From Mariprofundaceae bacterium (GTDB lineage Bacteria; Pseudomonadota; Zetaproteobacteria; Mariprofundales; Mariprofundaceae), in NCBI GenBank assembly GCA_021772895.1, contig JAJFLC010000022.1:62001-126000 (forward strand): 64,000 nucleotides of DNA, written 5' to 3'. Of this stretch, positions 50,464-60,700 are shown piece by piece. The position numbers were made by a program, and so were the translations under genes. Positions within the stretch are counted from its first letter, which is position 1, and each line of letters opens with the position of its first letter. Under the pieces are notes generated by a model that was given only the letters and a program-made list of their open reading frames with translations, was not told the origin of the DNA and did not search any database.

Positions 50464-51282
50464 CTAACTGCTGTAATTTGTTTTAAGCTGCTCGTCCGCA
50501 AGCCATGTGATAAGTTTTTCCTGAGAGCCATGAGAGCCTGCCTGTTGCATCGCAAACATTTCGAGCTCTCTGTCCTGCAATATCAACACCGCCACATCGT
50601 ACATATCCTGCTGCCCACCTGACATACATTTACTGGTAATAAAATCATTAACAGAAGCGATTCTCATGCCCAGCTTCTCCAGCACATCATCAAGCTGAAC
50701 GCCTTTATTCTTAGCAGACAAAACCTGAAATCTAATGCCGTCACATTCTCCCAAAATCACCCAGGGTAAAGGTTCAAAGACATCACCGGTAAGAATTTTT
50801 GCCTCAATGCCCCGCTGTTTCAACAGCTCGACCACTTTCTCAGGTTTAAGATCCGTGGCCATATCGACATCACAAACAAACCGCTCAATGCCATGCATCG
50901 CTCCACAAATACCACCGATCACAACGCCATACGGTTCCAAAACCTTAGTTAACTTTTGAGCCACACCCACCAGACCCTTCACACCCAGGCTCTCCATATC
51001 ATTCAACCGCAGTAGCCGTTGATAATGGATGCCATTGGAGATCACCCATGTTGCATCCCGATTTTTCACTTTGGTCTTTTCAAGCCTGACCAGTTCCATC
51101 TCCGCGAATTTTTGCACATTGTCATGTACCCGCCGATATGGCCTCCCAATATCTTTCGCCAATTGATAAATCGTCACTGGCTCCTGCCGCTCCGCCTGCG
51201 CCAGTAACTCCGTCTGCTTGCGGGTCAATCTCGTTTTTGTCATATATGACATATTGAGAGGAAAAAGTGTTTTGTCAATCAT
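50464..51282 (-). CDS. HTH plus nucleotidyltransferase-like (AbiEii/MNT-type) protein
   Basis: N-terminal winged-helix RKQTELLAQAERQEPVTIYQLAKDIGRPYRRVHDNVQKFAEMELVRLE; then VVIGGICGAMHGIERFVCDVDMATD NTase-like motif. Confidence 0.65.
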   Translation of the reverse strand: MIDKTLFPLNMSYMTKTRLTRKQTELLAQAERQEPVTIYQLAKDIGRPYRRVHDNVQKFAEMELVRLEKTKVKNRDATWVISNGIHYQRLLRLNDMESLGVKGLVGVAQKLTKVLEPYGVVIGGICGAMHGIERFVCDVDMATDLKPEKVVELLKQRGIEAKILTGDVFEPLPWVILGECDGIRFQVLSAKNKGVQLDDVLEKLGMRIASVNDFITSKCMSGGQQDMYDVAVLILQDRELEMFAMQQAGSHGSQEKLITWLADEQLKTNYSS

Positions 51283-51438
51283 TCAGACGCATTCAAATAG
51301 CAGTGATGCCCTGCTTCCTAAGCGATTGAAAGCGACCATCCTCTTAACGGACCAGTTTTACACGCTATTCTACTTCAACCTATTGTGTGTAAAACCGTCA
51401 GGCTTTACAAAATATTATGTTTCAATAAGAGGAAAATT

Positions 51439-51828
51439 ATGCGCATCATTAAAATAACAACGCTAGGTTTATTGCTAACTTACTTACTGGGCTGTGCGTC
51501 AATGAATACACCATCTCCCTCTTTAATTACTGAAATACCCGTGGTTACGATAGGTGATACAAACCACCCACCTGAAAGACACATTGTTTTCATTCCCGCA
51601 AATATAGAATTCCCAATTAATTTCTCAGTCAAAGGCAACGTATTCAATAAAGTAGTATCCTCAAAAGTCATGGTCAGCTTCAAAGATGATATATACCTGT
51701 ATAAGTATTGGGCCAGCCTTGATGGTAAAACATGGGTCAACTCCCATAAACTTCTCAATGTAGAGCCATCGGGAGGCTTTGATGCATCCGGTGGAAAGAT
51801 CGAGGCCAGGTTGGATTTCTCCAAATGA
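51439..51828 (+). CDS. Putative lipoprotein
   Basis: MRIIKITTLGLLLTYLLGCASMN lipobox; ATG at 51439. Confidence 0.65.
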   Translation: MRIIKITTLGLLLTYLLGCASMNTPSPSLITEIPVVTIGDTNHPPERHIVFIPANIEFPINFSVKGNVFNKVVSSKVMVSFKDDIYLYKYWASLDGKTWVNSHKLLNVEPSGGFDASGGKIEARLDFSK

Positions 51829-52016
51829 AACATAACAATTGGTTTAAAATCACAGAACTGGAAGCACTGCCCGAACGCTACAAAAAGCACAGTGCTGCTT
51901 CACGCTCGACTTGCCCAAAACGTTAGACTGGAATACTGAGGCTAAATTACAGGAGGAAAAATCAAGCCCCTGAGAAATACATAACTCTGAACTGCTGTGT
52001 ATCCATGACACCAATA

Positions 52017-52850
52017 TTAGCGCTGCAAATTCCGACGATCATCTTCGTAATCTGCCAGTCGATTATGCAAATCTTCCAACGCCTGTTGCGTCTTGACCAA
52101 CTCATCCATCAAATGATCCGCTGTTGGTGGCGTCCGTAACTCACGCAGGCTTTCCTGCTTGGCCTCTTCCAGATTATTCAATACCACTGCAATAAACAGA
52201 TTGATAATCACAAAGGTTCCCATTACCACGAAAGATACAAAATAAATCCAGCTCAGCGGATGCATCTCCATAGCTGTATACATGACATCGGTCCAGTCTT
52301 CGAGCGTGACAATACGAAACAGCGTTAACAACGAAACACCGAGATTTCCCCAATGCACAGGATCATGGATATGAAACAACTGCTGTCCGGCCACTGCATA
52401 AATATAAAAAATCACACCCATCAACAGCATGATATTCCCCATACTGGGAATAGAGCGCATCAAGGTCGCAACAATCAGACGCAACTCGGGAATGGCCGAA
52501 ATCAGACGCAATACCCGCAGCAAACGCGCTGTACGTGCGACCATGGCAAAGTTGCCAGTGCTCGGTATCAGCGCCAGAATAATGATGGAAAAATCAAACA
52601 GATTCCAACCATCGTTAAAATACAATTTCAAACGCGGAGCCACCGCATACATCTTCAGAGCCGCTTCAACAATGAAAATACCCAGCACAATATGATTCCC
52701 CCAATAAAGAAACGCTTCATATGTTTGGAGAAAATCTTCGGAGGTTTCCAAACCAATCAATACAGCACTGAAAAGAATCACCGCAATAATGAAATACTCG
52801 AACCAACGGTGTTCGATAATTTGTTGAACTTTGGCCTGCATTGAAATCAT
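52017..52850 (-). CDS. Voltage-gated-type cation channel (single 6-TM domain)
   Basis: S4-like ARTARLLRVLRLISAIPELR; pore RIVTLEDWTDVMYTAME; C-terminal coiled coil. Likely start 52850/52841; longer tracked ORF would overlap proS. Confidence 0.88.
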   Translation of the reverse strand: MISMQAKVQQIIEHRWFEYFIIAVILFSAVLIGLETSEDFLQTYEAFLYWGNHIVLGIFIVEAALKMYAVAPRLKLYFNDGWNLFDFSIIILALIPSTGNFAMVARTARLLRVLRLISAIPELRLIVATLMRSIPSMGNIMLLMGVIFYIYAVAGQQLFHIHDPVHWGNLGVSLLTLFRIVTLEDWTDVMYTAMEMHPLSWIYFVSFVVMGTFVIINLFIAVVLNNLEEAKQESLRELRTPPTADHLMDELVKTQQALEDLHNRLADYEDDRRNLQR

Positions 52851-53016
52851 CCTGTAAACAAAAGGTCGCCAACCGACAAACGGCAAAAGCCGCGGCAGTG
52901 TATAAATCATCTTCTTACATGCAAGCACTACAACCCAACTACAGATAGCCAATGAATTTCTATCCATGTGTGTAGAGGGTTCCTCATATCTGCCTTCGCC
53001 GCTATGCTTCCGGGCC

Positions 53017-54726
53017 ATGCGCTATTCACGATTTTTTGCCCCTACGCTCCGTGATGATCCGGCTGATGCCGAGGTCATCTCACATAAGCTTTTATTAAGA
53101 GCTGGTTACATCCGCCGTGTCACCTCCGGTGTGTACGATTTTTTGCCCATGGGCCTGCGTGTACTGCGCAAAATCGAGAATATAGTACGCGAAGAGATGA
53201 ACCGTGCTGGCGCACAGGAATTGCTGATGCCGATGGTGCAACCCGGTGGACTTTGGAAAAAATCTGGTCGTTGGGAAAAATATGGCCCGGAACTGCTTCG
53301 CATCACAGATCGCCATCAACACGAATCATGCCTTGGCCCAACCCATGAAGAAGTGATCTGTGATTTGGTGTCTCGCGAACTTCGCTCCTACAAACAGTTG
53401 CCTATGAACCTTTATCAGATTCAATCCAAGTTCCGTGATGAAATTCGCCCACGTTTCGGGCTGATGCGTGGCCGTGAGTTTGTTATGAAAGATGCCTATT
53501 CCTTCCATGCGGATGAAGCATGTCTGGCTGCCGAATACCAGAATATGTTTGCAACCTACAACCGTATTTTTACACGCCTGGGACTTAAATTCCGGCCTGT
53601 TGAAGCCGATACAGGCTCGATTGGTGGCAGTGCAAGCCATGAATTTCATGTTCTGGCTGAATCGGGTGAAGATCTGATTGCACACTGTTCGAAATGTGAT
53701 TATGCCGCCAATGTGGAAATGGCCAAATCCAAACGTGATGTTCCAACAGGAAAAACCACAGCATTAACAGATGTAGAGACACCGAATGTGACATCCGCTG
53801 AAGATGTTGCTGCATTTTTCAATACCGATACAGCTCAACTTGTGAAAACACTGGTTTACCACGTCTCCGGTGGCCCTGAAGATGGCAATATTGTTGCTGC
53901 CTGTGTGCGTGGTGATGATCAATTGCAGGAGATCAAACTAATCCGTGCCCTGAACGCGACAGGCATAGAAATGGCTTCCGATGAAGCGATTAAATCCGTA
54001 GGTGGTATTGCCGGATTTGTCGGCCCGGTCGCTTTAAACTGTAAACTTCTATTTGACGATACACTAAAAAATTCCACTGGCCTGATTGCCGGCGCTAATA
54101 AAAATGACACCCACCTCTCAGGCCTCGACATAAGCCGCGACCTGTCCTCGGCTGAATTTTCAGACCTGCGTGAAACCCGCACCGGAGACACATGTCCAAA
54201 GTGTGATGGCACAATCGAGCTTTCACGTGGTATCGAAGTGGGCCACATCTTTGCACTTGGAACCTGTTATTCTGAACCGATGGAAGTTCAGTTCCAGAAT
54301 CAGGAAGGTAAACGCACCACCGCCACCATGGGTTGTTATGGCATTGGTGTATCGCGCCTCGTCGCCGCAGTGGTTGAACAGTGCAACGATGAAAATGGCA
54401 TCGCATGGCCAGCACATCTGGCACCTTTTCAGGTTGCAATTATCACGATGGGCAAGAGTGATTCCGGTCTGGAAGCATCAGAAAAGATATACCATGAGTT
54501 ACAGGATGCAGGCATTGAAGTGCTCTGGGATGATCGCAAGGAACGTCCGGGTGTGAAATTCAAAGATGCTGAACTGATGGGCCTTCCTGTGCATGTTGTA
54601 GTGGGTGACCGTGGCCTTGAAAAGGGCGTGGTTGAAATTCGTCCACGTGGCGATGAAAAAACAGAGATTGCAGTCGATACAGTACTCAGTTCTGTTCAAT
54701 CACTTCTTAGCGGGAGCCACACCTGA
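53017..54726 (+). CDS. proS: Prolyl-tRNA synthetase (bacterial type with editing insertion)
   Basis: MRYSRFFAPTLRDDPADAEVISHKLLLRAGYIRRVTSGVYDFLPMGLRVLRKIENIVREEMNRAGAQELLMP. Confidence 0.96.
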   Translation: MRYSRFFAPTLRDDPADAEVISHKLLLRAGYIRRVTSGVYDFLPMGLRVLRKIENIVREEMNRAGAQELLMPMVQPGGLWKKSGRWEKYGPELLRITDRHQHESCLGPTHEEVICDLVSRELRSYKQLPMNLYQIQSKFRDEIRPRFGLMRGREFVMKDAYSFHADEACLAAEYQNMFATYNRIFTRLGLKFRPVEADTGSIGGSASHEFHVLAESGEDLIAHCSKCDYAANVEMAKSKRDVPTGKTTALTDVETPNVTSAEDVAAFFNTDTAQLVKTLVYHVSGGPEDGNIVAACVRGDDQLQEIKLIRALNATGIEMASDEAIKSVGGIAGFVGPVALNCKLLFDDTLKNSTGLIAGANKNDTHLSGLDISRDLSSAEFSDLRETRTGDTCPKCDGTIELSRGIEVGHIFALGTCYSEPMEVQFQNQEGKRTTATMGCYGIGVSRLVAAVVEQCNDENGIAWPAHLAPFQVAIITMGKSDSGLEASEKIYHELQDAGIEVLWDDRKERPGVKFKDAELMGLPVHVVVGDRGLEKGVVEIRPRGDEKTEIAVDTVLSSVQSLLSGSHT

Positions 54727-54770
54727 AAAGACGTATTGCTGACTATTTAAACGGTGCTTCTGCCAAAGGC

Positions 54771-55427
54771 GTGCTGGCCGGTGTTCTGATTGCCGGTTTT
54801 GCTATTTCATTGCCTTTCTGGATCATGAGCAGCCCGGAAAAGAAACAATATCTGGTGCAAACGACAACAGCCAAAATGATCGTAGAAAAAAGCACGGGTT
54901 CGCTCGACATCAAACAGGAAGAAAAAAATGAGCTGCGGGAAATGCTCAAACCTGTTGCAGTCCCTAAATCGCCCAACTTTGAACAGGATATTTGGATCAA
55001 AGATATTCGCTACCTGATTAAAAAATGGGTTCCTGATGAAACCGAAGCCGAAACCATTGCGCGCTGGGTTTATCTTTACAGCGTCCGTTTTGAACTATCA
55101 CCTGAATTGGTACTGGGTGTGATTGCGGTTGAGTCCCGGTTTGATCATTTTGCCGTGAGTAACGTAGGCGCACGTGGCCTGATGCAAGTGATGCCATTCT
55201 GGAAAAAAGAACTTGGCACATCGACAGATAATCTTTTCGAAATTGAAACCAATGTACGTTACGGATGCGCCATTCTTCGCCACTACCTGAAACGTTACAA
55301 AAAGGTGGACCGGGCACTTGCAGCTTACAACGGTTCACTGGGCCGCAGTAAGTACCCCAATAAAGTTTTTGTTCAAATGCGTCGATTCAAAGCAACAAAA
55401 GAAGATAGCATGATGAAAAAAAGTTAG
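54771..55427 (+). CDS. Lytic transglycosylase (SLT domain)
   Basis: ELVLGVIAVESRFDHFAVSNVGARGLMQVMPFWKKELG; start uncertain, frame stays open upstream to proS end. Confidence 0.88.
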   Translation: MLAGVLIAGFAISLPFWIMSSPEKKQYLVQTTTAKMIVEKSTGSLDIKQEEKNELREMLKPVAVPKSPNFEQDIWIKDIRYLIKKWVPDETEAETIARWVYLYSVRFELSPELVLGVIAVESRFDHFAVSNVGARGLMQVMPFWKKELGTSTDNLFEIETNVRYGCAILRHYLKRYKKVDRALAAYNGSLGRSKYPNKVFVQMRRFKATKEDSMMKKS

Positions 55428-55529
55428 GAAGATGCTTGTTAATAAACACATCTTCTCTTTCCAGCCATGATTATTTAATCAGACCCACCAAACACAATCG
55501 ATAAGATATCCTGCTGATTTAGCATGACG

Positions 55530-56351
55530 TTATTTTGATACTTTTCTTTTTCCATCAGAGGGAAGCAGAGGAAGCTTTCCCTCTATTCCCGTCCCTTCAG
55601 GGGGTAAAAATACCGGATCAGCGCCATGCTCGCTCGCTAGCATTTCAGGCGGCATTACCTTTTCCACATTTGCCATTTCGTCAGGCTGCATAGTCATGGC
55701 ATCAACCGTGGGTGTCATTTCATCCATATCAATCGGCAATTCATTTGATCCCGGATCAGGAAAATCAGAAGTTTCTATTACACTCGTCTCATCTATAACA
55801 GTTGACACATCATTCTCTTCTGGCGCAATGGGCATCACCAATTCACTGCTATATTCAGGCGCCACAGAAATATCCGGTTCGCCCTGACTCTCTATATATT
55901 TAGGCTCTACAGCCTCTAACATATCCAGATAAAGACTAACTTCCTTACCATGATCATCAATGATCACTGTACCAGGAAGAATTTCATAAACATGCACCTC
56001 TGGATAAATTTCATCCTTTACCTGGTAGCTCTTTTCCTCCCCACTACCTTCCAACAAAAGCACAGCAGACAACTTGCCACCCGTTTCATTTATTGCGAGC
56101 AGCTTTATCTGTAAATCACTTTCACCATTAAGTATCTCAATAGATTCAGGTGACAGCGTATGCGTGGCTGTAACGGCGTATGGGTCTAAAGTAATACTGG
56201 AGATATCAGGTACATCGACTTCTTCCCGTTTATTAAAAGCTTCCTGATCAGAAACTTGAAGAGATGCAACATCTGGCTGCTCGCTTCTAAAAGAAAGAAA
56301 CAGGGTCAAACTGCCAGCAAACAAAACAGTAAAAATTAAAATATTCCGCAT
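55530..56351 (-). CDS. Single-TM protein with GspC/PilP HR-like domain (paralog 2)
   Basis: ESDLQIKLLAINETGGKLSAVLLLEGSGEEKSYQVKDEIYPEVHVYEILPGTVIIDDHGKEVSLYL. Confidence 0.55.
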   Translation of the reverse strand: MRNILIFTVLFAGSLTLFLSFRSEQPDVASLQVSDQEAFNKREEVDVPDISSITLDPYAVTATHTLSPESIEILNGESDLQIKLLAINETGGKLSAVLLLEGSGEEKSYQVKDEIYPEVHVYEILPGTVIIDDHGKEVSLYLDMLEAVEPKYIESQGEPDISVAPEYSSELVMPIAPEENDVSTVIDETSVIETSDFPDPGSNELPIDMDEMTPTVDAMTMQPDEMANVEKVMPPEMLASEHGADPVFLPPEGTGIEGKLPLLPSDGKRKVSK

Positions 56352-56401
56352 CTTGTGACCTTTAACAAATAATCATAGATAAAATAACAACCCATCGCCT
56401 T

Positions 56402-57412
56402 TCATGCAGCTTGATGCAAACGTATCGTTTCACTGTCTCTGAGCATCACTTCGTTACCTCCGGGCATGGCTTCAGCACCGTTAGGCATAGCCTCACCACC
56501 TTTAAGTATGGCCTCACCACCTTTAGGTATGGCTTCACCACCTTCAGGCATGGCCTCATCAATACCTTTTAACATCTCTCGACCCTCATCAGTAACCTCA
56601 TTCTTCTGCGCAACTTGCCCCATACGCTTCGCCTCTTCTATCAAACGCAATGCTTCCTGCCCTATACCCGACGACTCTTCTTTCTGAACCTCCAAAGGTG
56701 AGACATCCGTTCCTGTAACTTCAAGTTCTGTCACAATACCAGAGTCATCGGGGATCGGAGGTGCCTCAGCAGTATAGTTTCGTCTCGAACTCATCTCTGG
56801 TGGCAATGTTTCCGAATACCCATTTTTTTCTATCAATGGTAAATTCTCAACAACTTGCTCTGTGAACACCTCACTACCATTGCTCGCTTCCGAGTCATTT
56901 AAAGGCGCAATGCCCTCTTCTGATTCACGATTGACCCACTCAGAAACGTCCAATTGAAGACGTGTTTTTTTACCATGGTTATTGATAACCACACTGTCAG
57001 GAAAAATTTCATGAATCATAACCAGCGGATAGATTTCATCCCCCGCTTGAAAGCTTTTTTTCCTTCCTTCCTGTTCAAGCCACAAAGTAGCCGAAAGTAT
57101 TTTTTCATTTTCGCGAATCGAAACCAATTGAACTCTCAAATCAGTTTCCGGCAAAGGTGATTCCACTGCCTCTGGAGTAGCATGATGAATAACTACTTTA
57201 GACTGGTTTGAAACAGCATTCATTTCAGACTTATCAGTCTGCGCCATACCCGCCATCTCTTTAGCAGTTTCCGGTAACAGTATGCTTTTTGGCGAATCAC
57301 CTCTGACATAAACAAAAAAGCTCAATGCCACCACAAACAGACTTCCCAAAATCACAACACTGCGCAACCTGGCCTCCCCTCTGACGCCAATGTAACCATT
57401 GATTTCAGGCAC
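56402..57412 (-). CDS. Single-TM protein with GspC/PilP HR-like domain (paralog 1) and heptad tandem repeats
   Basis: ETDLRVQLVSIRENEKILSATLWLEQEGRKKSFQAGDEIYPLVMIHEIFPDSVVINNHGKKTRLQL; C-terminal EAMPEGG-type repeats. Confidence 0.55.
   Translation of the reverse strand: MPEINGYIGVRGEARLRSVVILGSLFVVALSFFVYVRGDSPKSILLPETAKEMAGMAQTDKSEMNAVSNQSKVVIHHATPEAVESPLPETDLRVQLVSIRENEKILSATLWLEQEGRKKSFQAGDEIYPLVMIHEIFPDSVVINNHGKKTRLQLDVSEWVNRESEEGIAPLNDSEASNGSEVFTEQVVENLPLIEKNGYSETLPPEMSSRRNYTAEAPPIPDDSGIVTELEVTGTDVSPLEVQKEESSGIGQEALRLIEEAKRMGQVAQKNEVTDEGREMLKGIDEAMPEGGEAIPKGGEAILKGGEAMPNGAEAMPGGNEVMLRDSETIRLHQAA
56463..56567. repeat. 21-bp tandem repeat, about 5 units, in frame
   Basis: ggcatggcttcagcaccgtta / ggcatagcctcaccaccttta / agtatggcctcaccaccttta / ggtatggcttcaccaccttca / ggcatggcctcatcaatacct. 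Confidence 0.9.
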
Positions 57413-57432
57413 ATTGTCAAGCCAGCATAAAC

Positions 57433-57738
57433 TTATTCAATAACTGTCGCATCAATCACAATTCCAGACATATCCACTTCTAACGCATAGAAACAGTCTC
57501 TATCCGGCGTTGGCGCATTATATTCATTTTCCGGGCAACCATCGATCACATACAATGTGTTTCCACTCGGCATAACAGATGACTTATGTTTCACCATCTC
57601 AATACCCGGTGTTTTGATTATATCTGCAAATTTTTCACTGATATAACCCTTCGCAATATCACTCCGTGATGCTACTTGAGACATACACCCGGCCAGTAAT
57701 AACAGCACCGTCAAAGAGAAAACACAACACTGTCTCAC
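57433..57738 (-). CDS. Small lipoprotein
   Basis: LLLLAGCMSQ lipobox, 101 aa, 4-bp overlap with RHS gene stop. Confidence 0.7.
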   Translation of the reverse strand: MRQCCVFSLTVLLLLAGCMSQVASRSDIAKGYISEKFADIIKTPGIEMVKHKSSVMPSGNTLYVIDGCPENEYNAPTPDRDCFYALEVDMSGIVIDATVIE

Positions 57739-60700
57739 TGCCTGATCTGCTGATCAAGAACCGATACTGGAACTGCCGGTATAAGCGCCCCTGCTGTTAT
57801 AAAAACAGCGGGTACCATGCCAGGAACATTTAATACTTCTCTCCACATTCCGTCCAGATTGATCTGAAAAGTATCATGTACGCCAGAAACAGCATTGACG
57901 CCCGGTATCAGGTTCAAAGCCTTTGACAGTAAACTTCCTTCCCGCGCAGTCAGCCAGTATTGCCAGTCTGATGGCTTAGGAACAGGATTTCCCTGAGTAC
58001 CAATATTATTACGCCCGATATTAGGCACTTGTGTATCGCCTTTTCTCACGGCATCTCCTCCGGCATTGGCATCAACATCATATCCAACAATTGAAGTGTA
58101 TATATGCTCCATTGCAATTCCCACACCAACAAACAACATGCTCTGCACAATGCTCTCAAAATTTCCGCCATTTGCCGAATTGCCAGCTCCTCCCGCAACC
58201 ATTCGAGTCAAATCCGCAGGAGCACCTAACTGAGCACCTCCCCACGATATTCCTCCGGCAACAGCACCTGCAATAGCCCCGGTTCTGGCACCTGCCAATC
58301 CTGCCCGCCAAATCTGACTACTATTTGCCCCGGCCAAGGTCGCCCCTGTAGCACCTCCGACAAATCCCGCAGCAGCACCCGCTATCGCACCCGTTGCAAC
58401 GCTGCCGATGAAGCCGCCACCAAGGAAGCCGGCACCAAGTGCGCCCGCAACTGCACCATAAGTCACCGCTGCCGCTGCAATGATCACGGCCACAACTACC
58501 ACCTGCTTCACGGCTTTCCATAAGTTCTTAAGACTCCAGTGACCTGTCGGGTCTGTATAAGCCAGTGGATTATTGTTCACATAGCTGTATCGGTTATAAC
58601 TCTGCATATCGGCAGCATCAGGAACGATACTATCCGGGCTGATAAATCGTCCCAGCACTGGATCATAAAGCCTTGCATTCATGTTGATCAGGCCTGTAGA
58701 TGCATCCATCTCATGGCCGGTATAACCCCGCGAGGTATGGGAAGACACCACATTGCCTGCTGTCCCGTTGGACTGACGAGGCTTGCCAAACGCATCATAA
58801 CTCAAGCGTTCCAGCACTGCGCCATTGCTACCCGTGATCACGCTGATCGAACCCAGATGATCAGTATGCATATATTTCGTCTCTGCACGTCCATTTACAT
58901 CTTCAACCGCAGCAACCAGTTTACCACTTGCATGGATATAGTTTGTACGCTTCGTCACAGCACCCATCACTGTCCGCTCATAGAGTTTGCCAATATAAAT
59001 CGTGCTACTATTCGGTGTCGTTTTACTGATACGCTGATGATTCGCATCGTAGCCAAAACCGGTATACCCCTGCGCTGTAGTGATACCTAAGGGTTTGTTA
59101 AATGATGTCCAGGCATACGTACGTCCACTACCGGAAGTCATATTGCCATTGGCATCATAGGCATAACTGTTGACTCCGGCCGTACGCACAGCATGTGGTT
59201 TCGCGGCAGGGTTATATGTATAATTGCCAACATCCGATTTGTACGTGATATTACCCAAAGCATCATAACGGAAGCTCTGCGGTGTTGGCCCTGATGCGGA
59301 GATAAGCCGATTCAGCACATCATAACCAAACCATTCATCCAGGCCCGTTTGATAATCAATGCGGCGTGTCAGATTACCTAAAGCATCATAGTAATAGTTA
59401 TTCGTCTGAATATTTACACCGGCTCTGCTGGTGCGAATTGTATTCAGTGTGCCGCGATTCACATCATAACCCCGGCTTGTTACCACACCATTGCCAAACG
59501 TTTCGCTGACCAGACGACCACCCGCATCCGCACTGTTGGCCGTCCAGAAAACAGCCCCTGTCGCTGCATTTTTAATCTGGTGAAGATAACTGTAAGCCTT
59601 ATAGACACGCTGTACACGCAGACCCGTCGGGTAAGTGATCATACTGACCCGTCCAACACCATCATAACTGGTACGTACCGTATAGATGCCACCATTCACC
59701 TGTGTGGTTAATGCAGCCAGTCGTCCATACAAGTCATAAGCATACGTCTTCTGACTACCATTGGCCGCTGTTTCATGTGCCAGCTTGCCAATACCCTTAT
59801 AAGCCGTGTCATACGTCCATCGACTAATACCCTCACGTTCACTTCGCATGACCATACGACCCAACTGGTCATAGGCCATAGTACTCACCTGCCCTTTGGC
59901 ATCACGCTGGCTGATCAGTTCACCGAAGGCGTTATAGGTGTAGGTCAGATAACCCATATCAGGATCATTCACCCAAATTTTCCGACCCCGCATATCGTAA
60001 CCTATCGTTGTGACTACACCGCCAGCCCGTGTCTGGATCAGATTGCCAAACTGATCGTAACCATACACCGTCCAACCATTAGCAGGATCAATTGTATAGA
60101 GTACTTTCCCTAGGCTGTTTTTGTAAATTTTCTTGACCTGACCCTTAGCATTGGTGATATACGTCCACCGCCCAACATAGGCTGTCCGTGAAACGGAACC
60201 GTCTGCTTCCCATACCGTGACCGGGCGTCCGAACGGATCATAAGCATAGCGAGTCATTTTACCTGTCCAACTCACATATGGCGTTGTTTGGTAAGCAACA
60301 CGTCCCAAACGATCATACGCCGTATACTGATAAACGGTCCGACCATTAAAATTAGCACTCTGATTCAGTCGTTCTCGACCATAGGAGTCAAAATAGGTGA
60401 TTTGCGGCGGTTGAGCCGTGGTATCCTTTCGCACCCACAGCCTCCAATAACCTGCACTACCCGAAACCTCCGTATTGTAGGTGATATTGGTACGCGTACC
60501 GTCAGCACGAAGCTCGCTGGTATTCCTGCCAAAACCGTCATAGTACCAGCGTGTTGTCAGACCATTCGGTCCGCTTAGAGCCGTCTTAACAGCCCAGCGT
60601 CGATCCCAGCTATAACGTTCGGTATGACCCAATGCATTGCTATTGGAAAGTGGAAACAGCCCCCAGCCATCATAGGCTGTACGTGTTGTCCGTGCGACAA

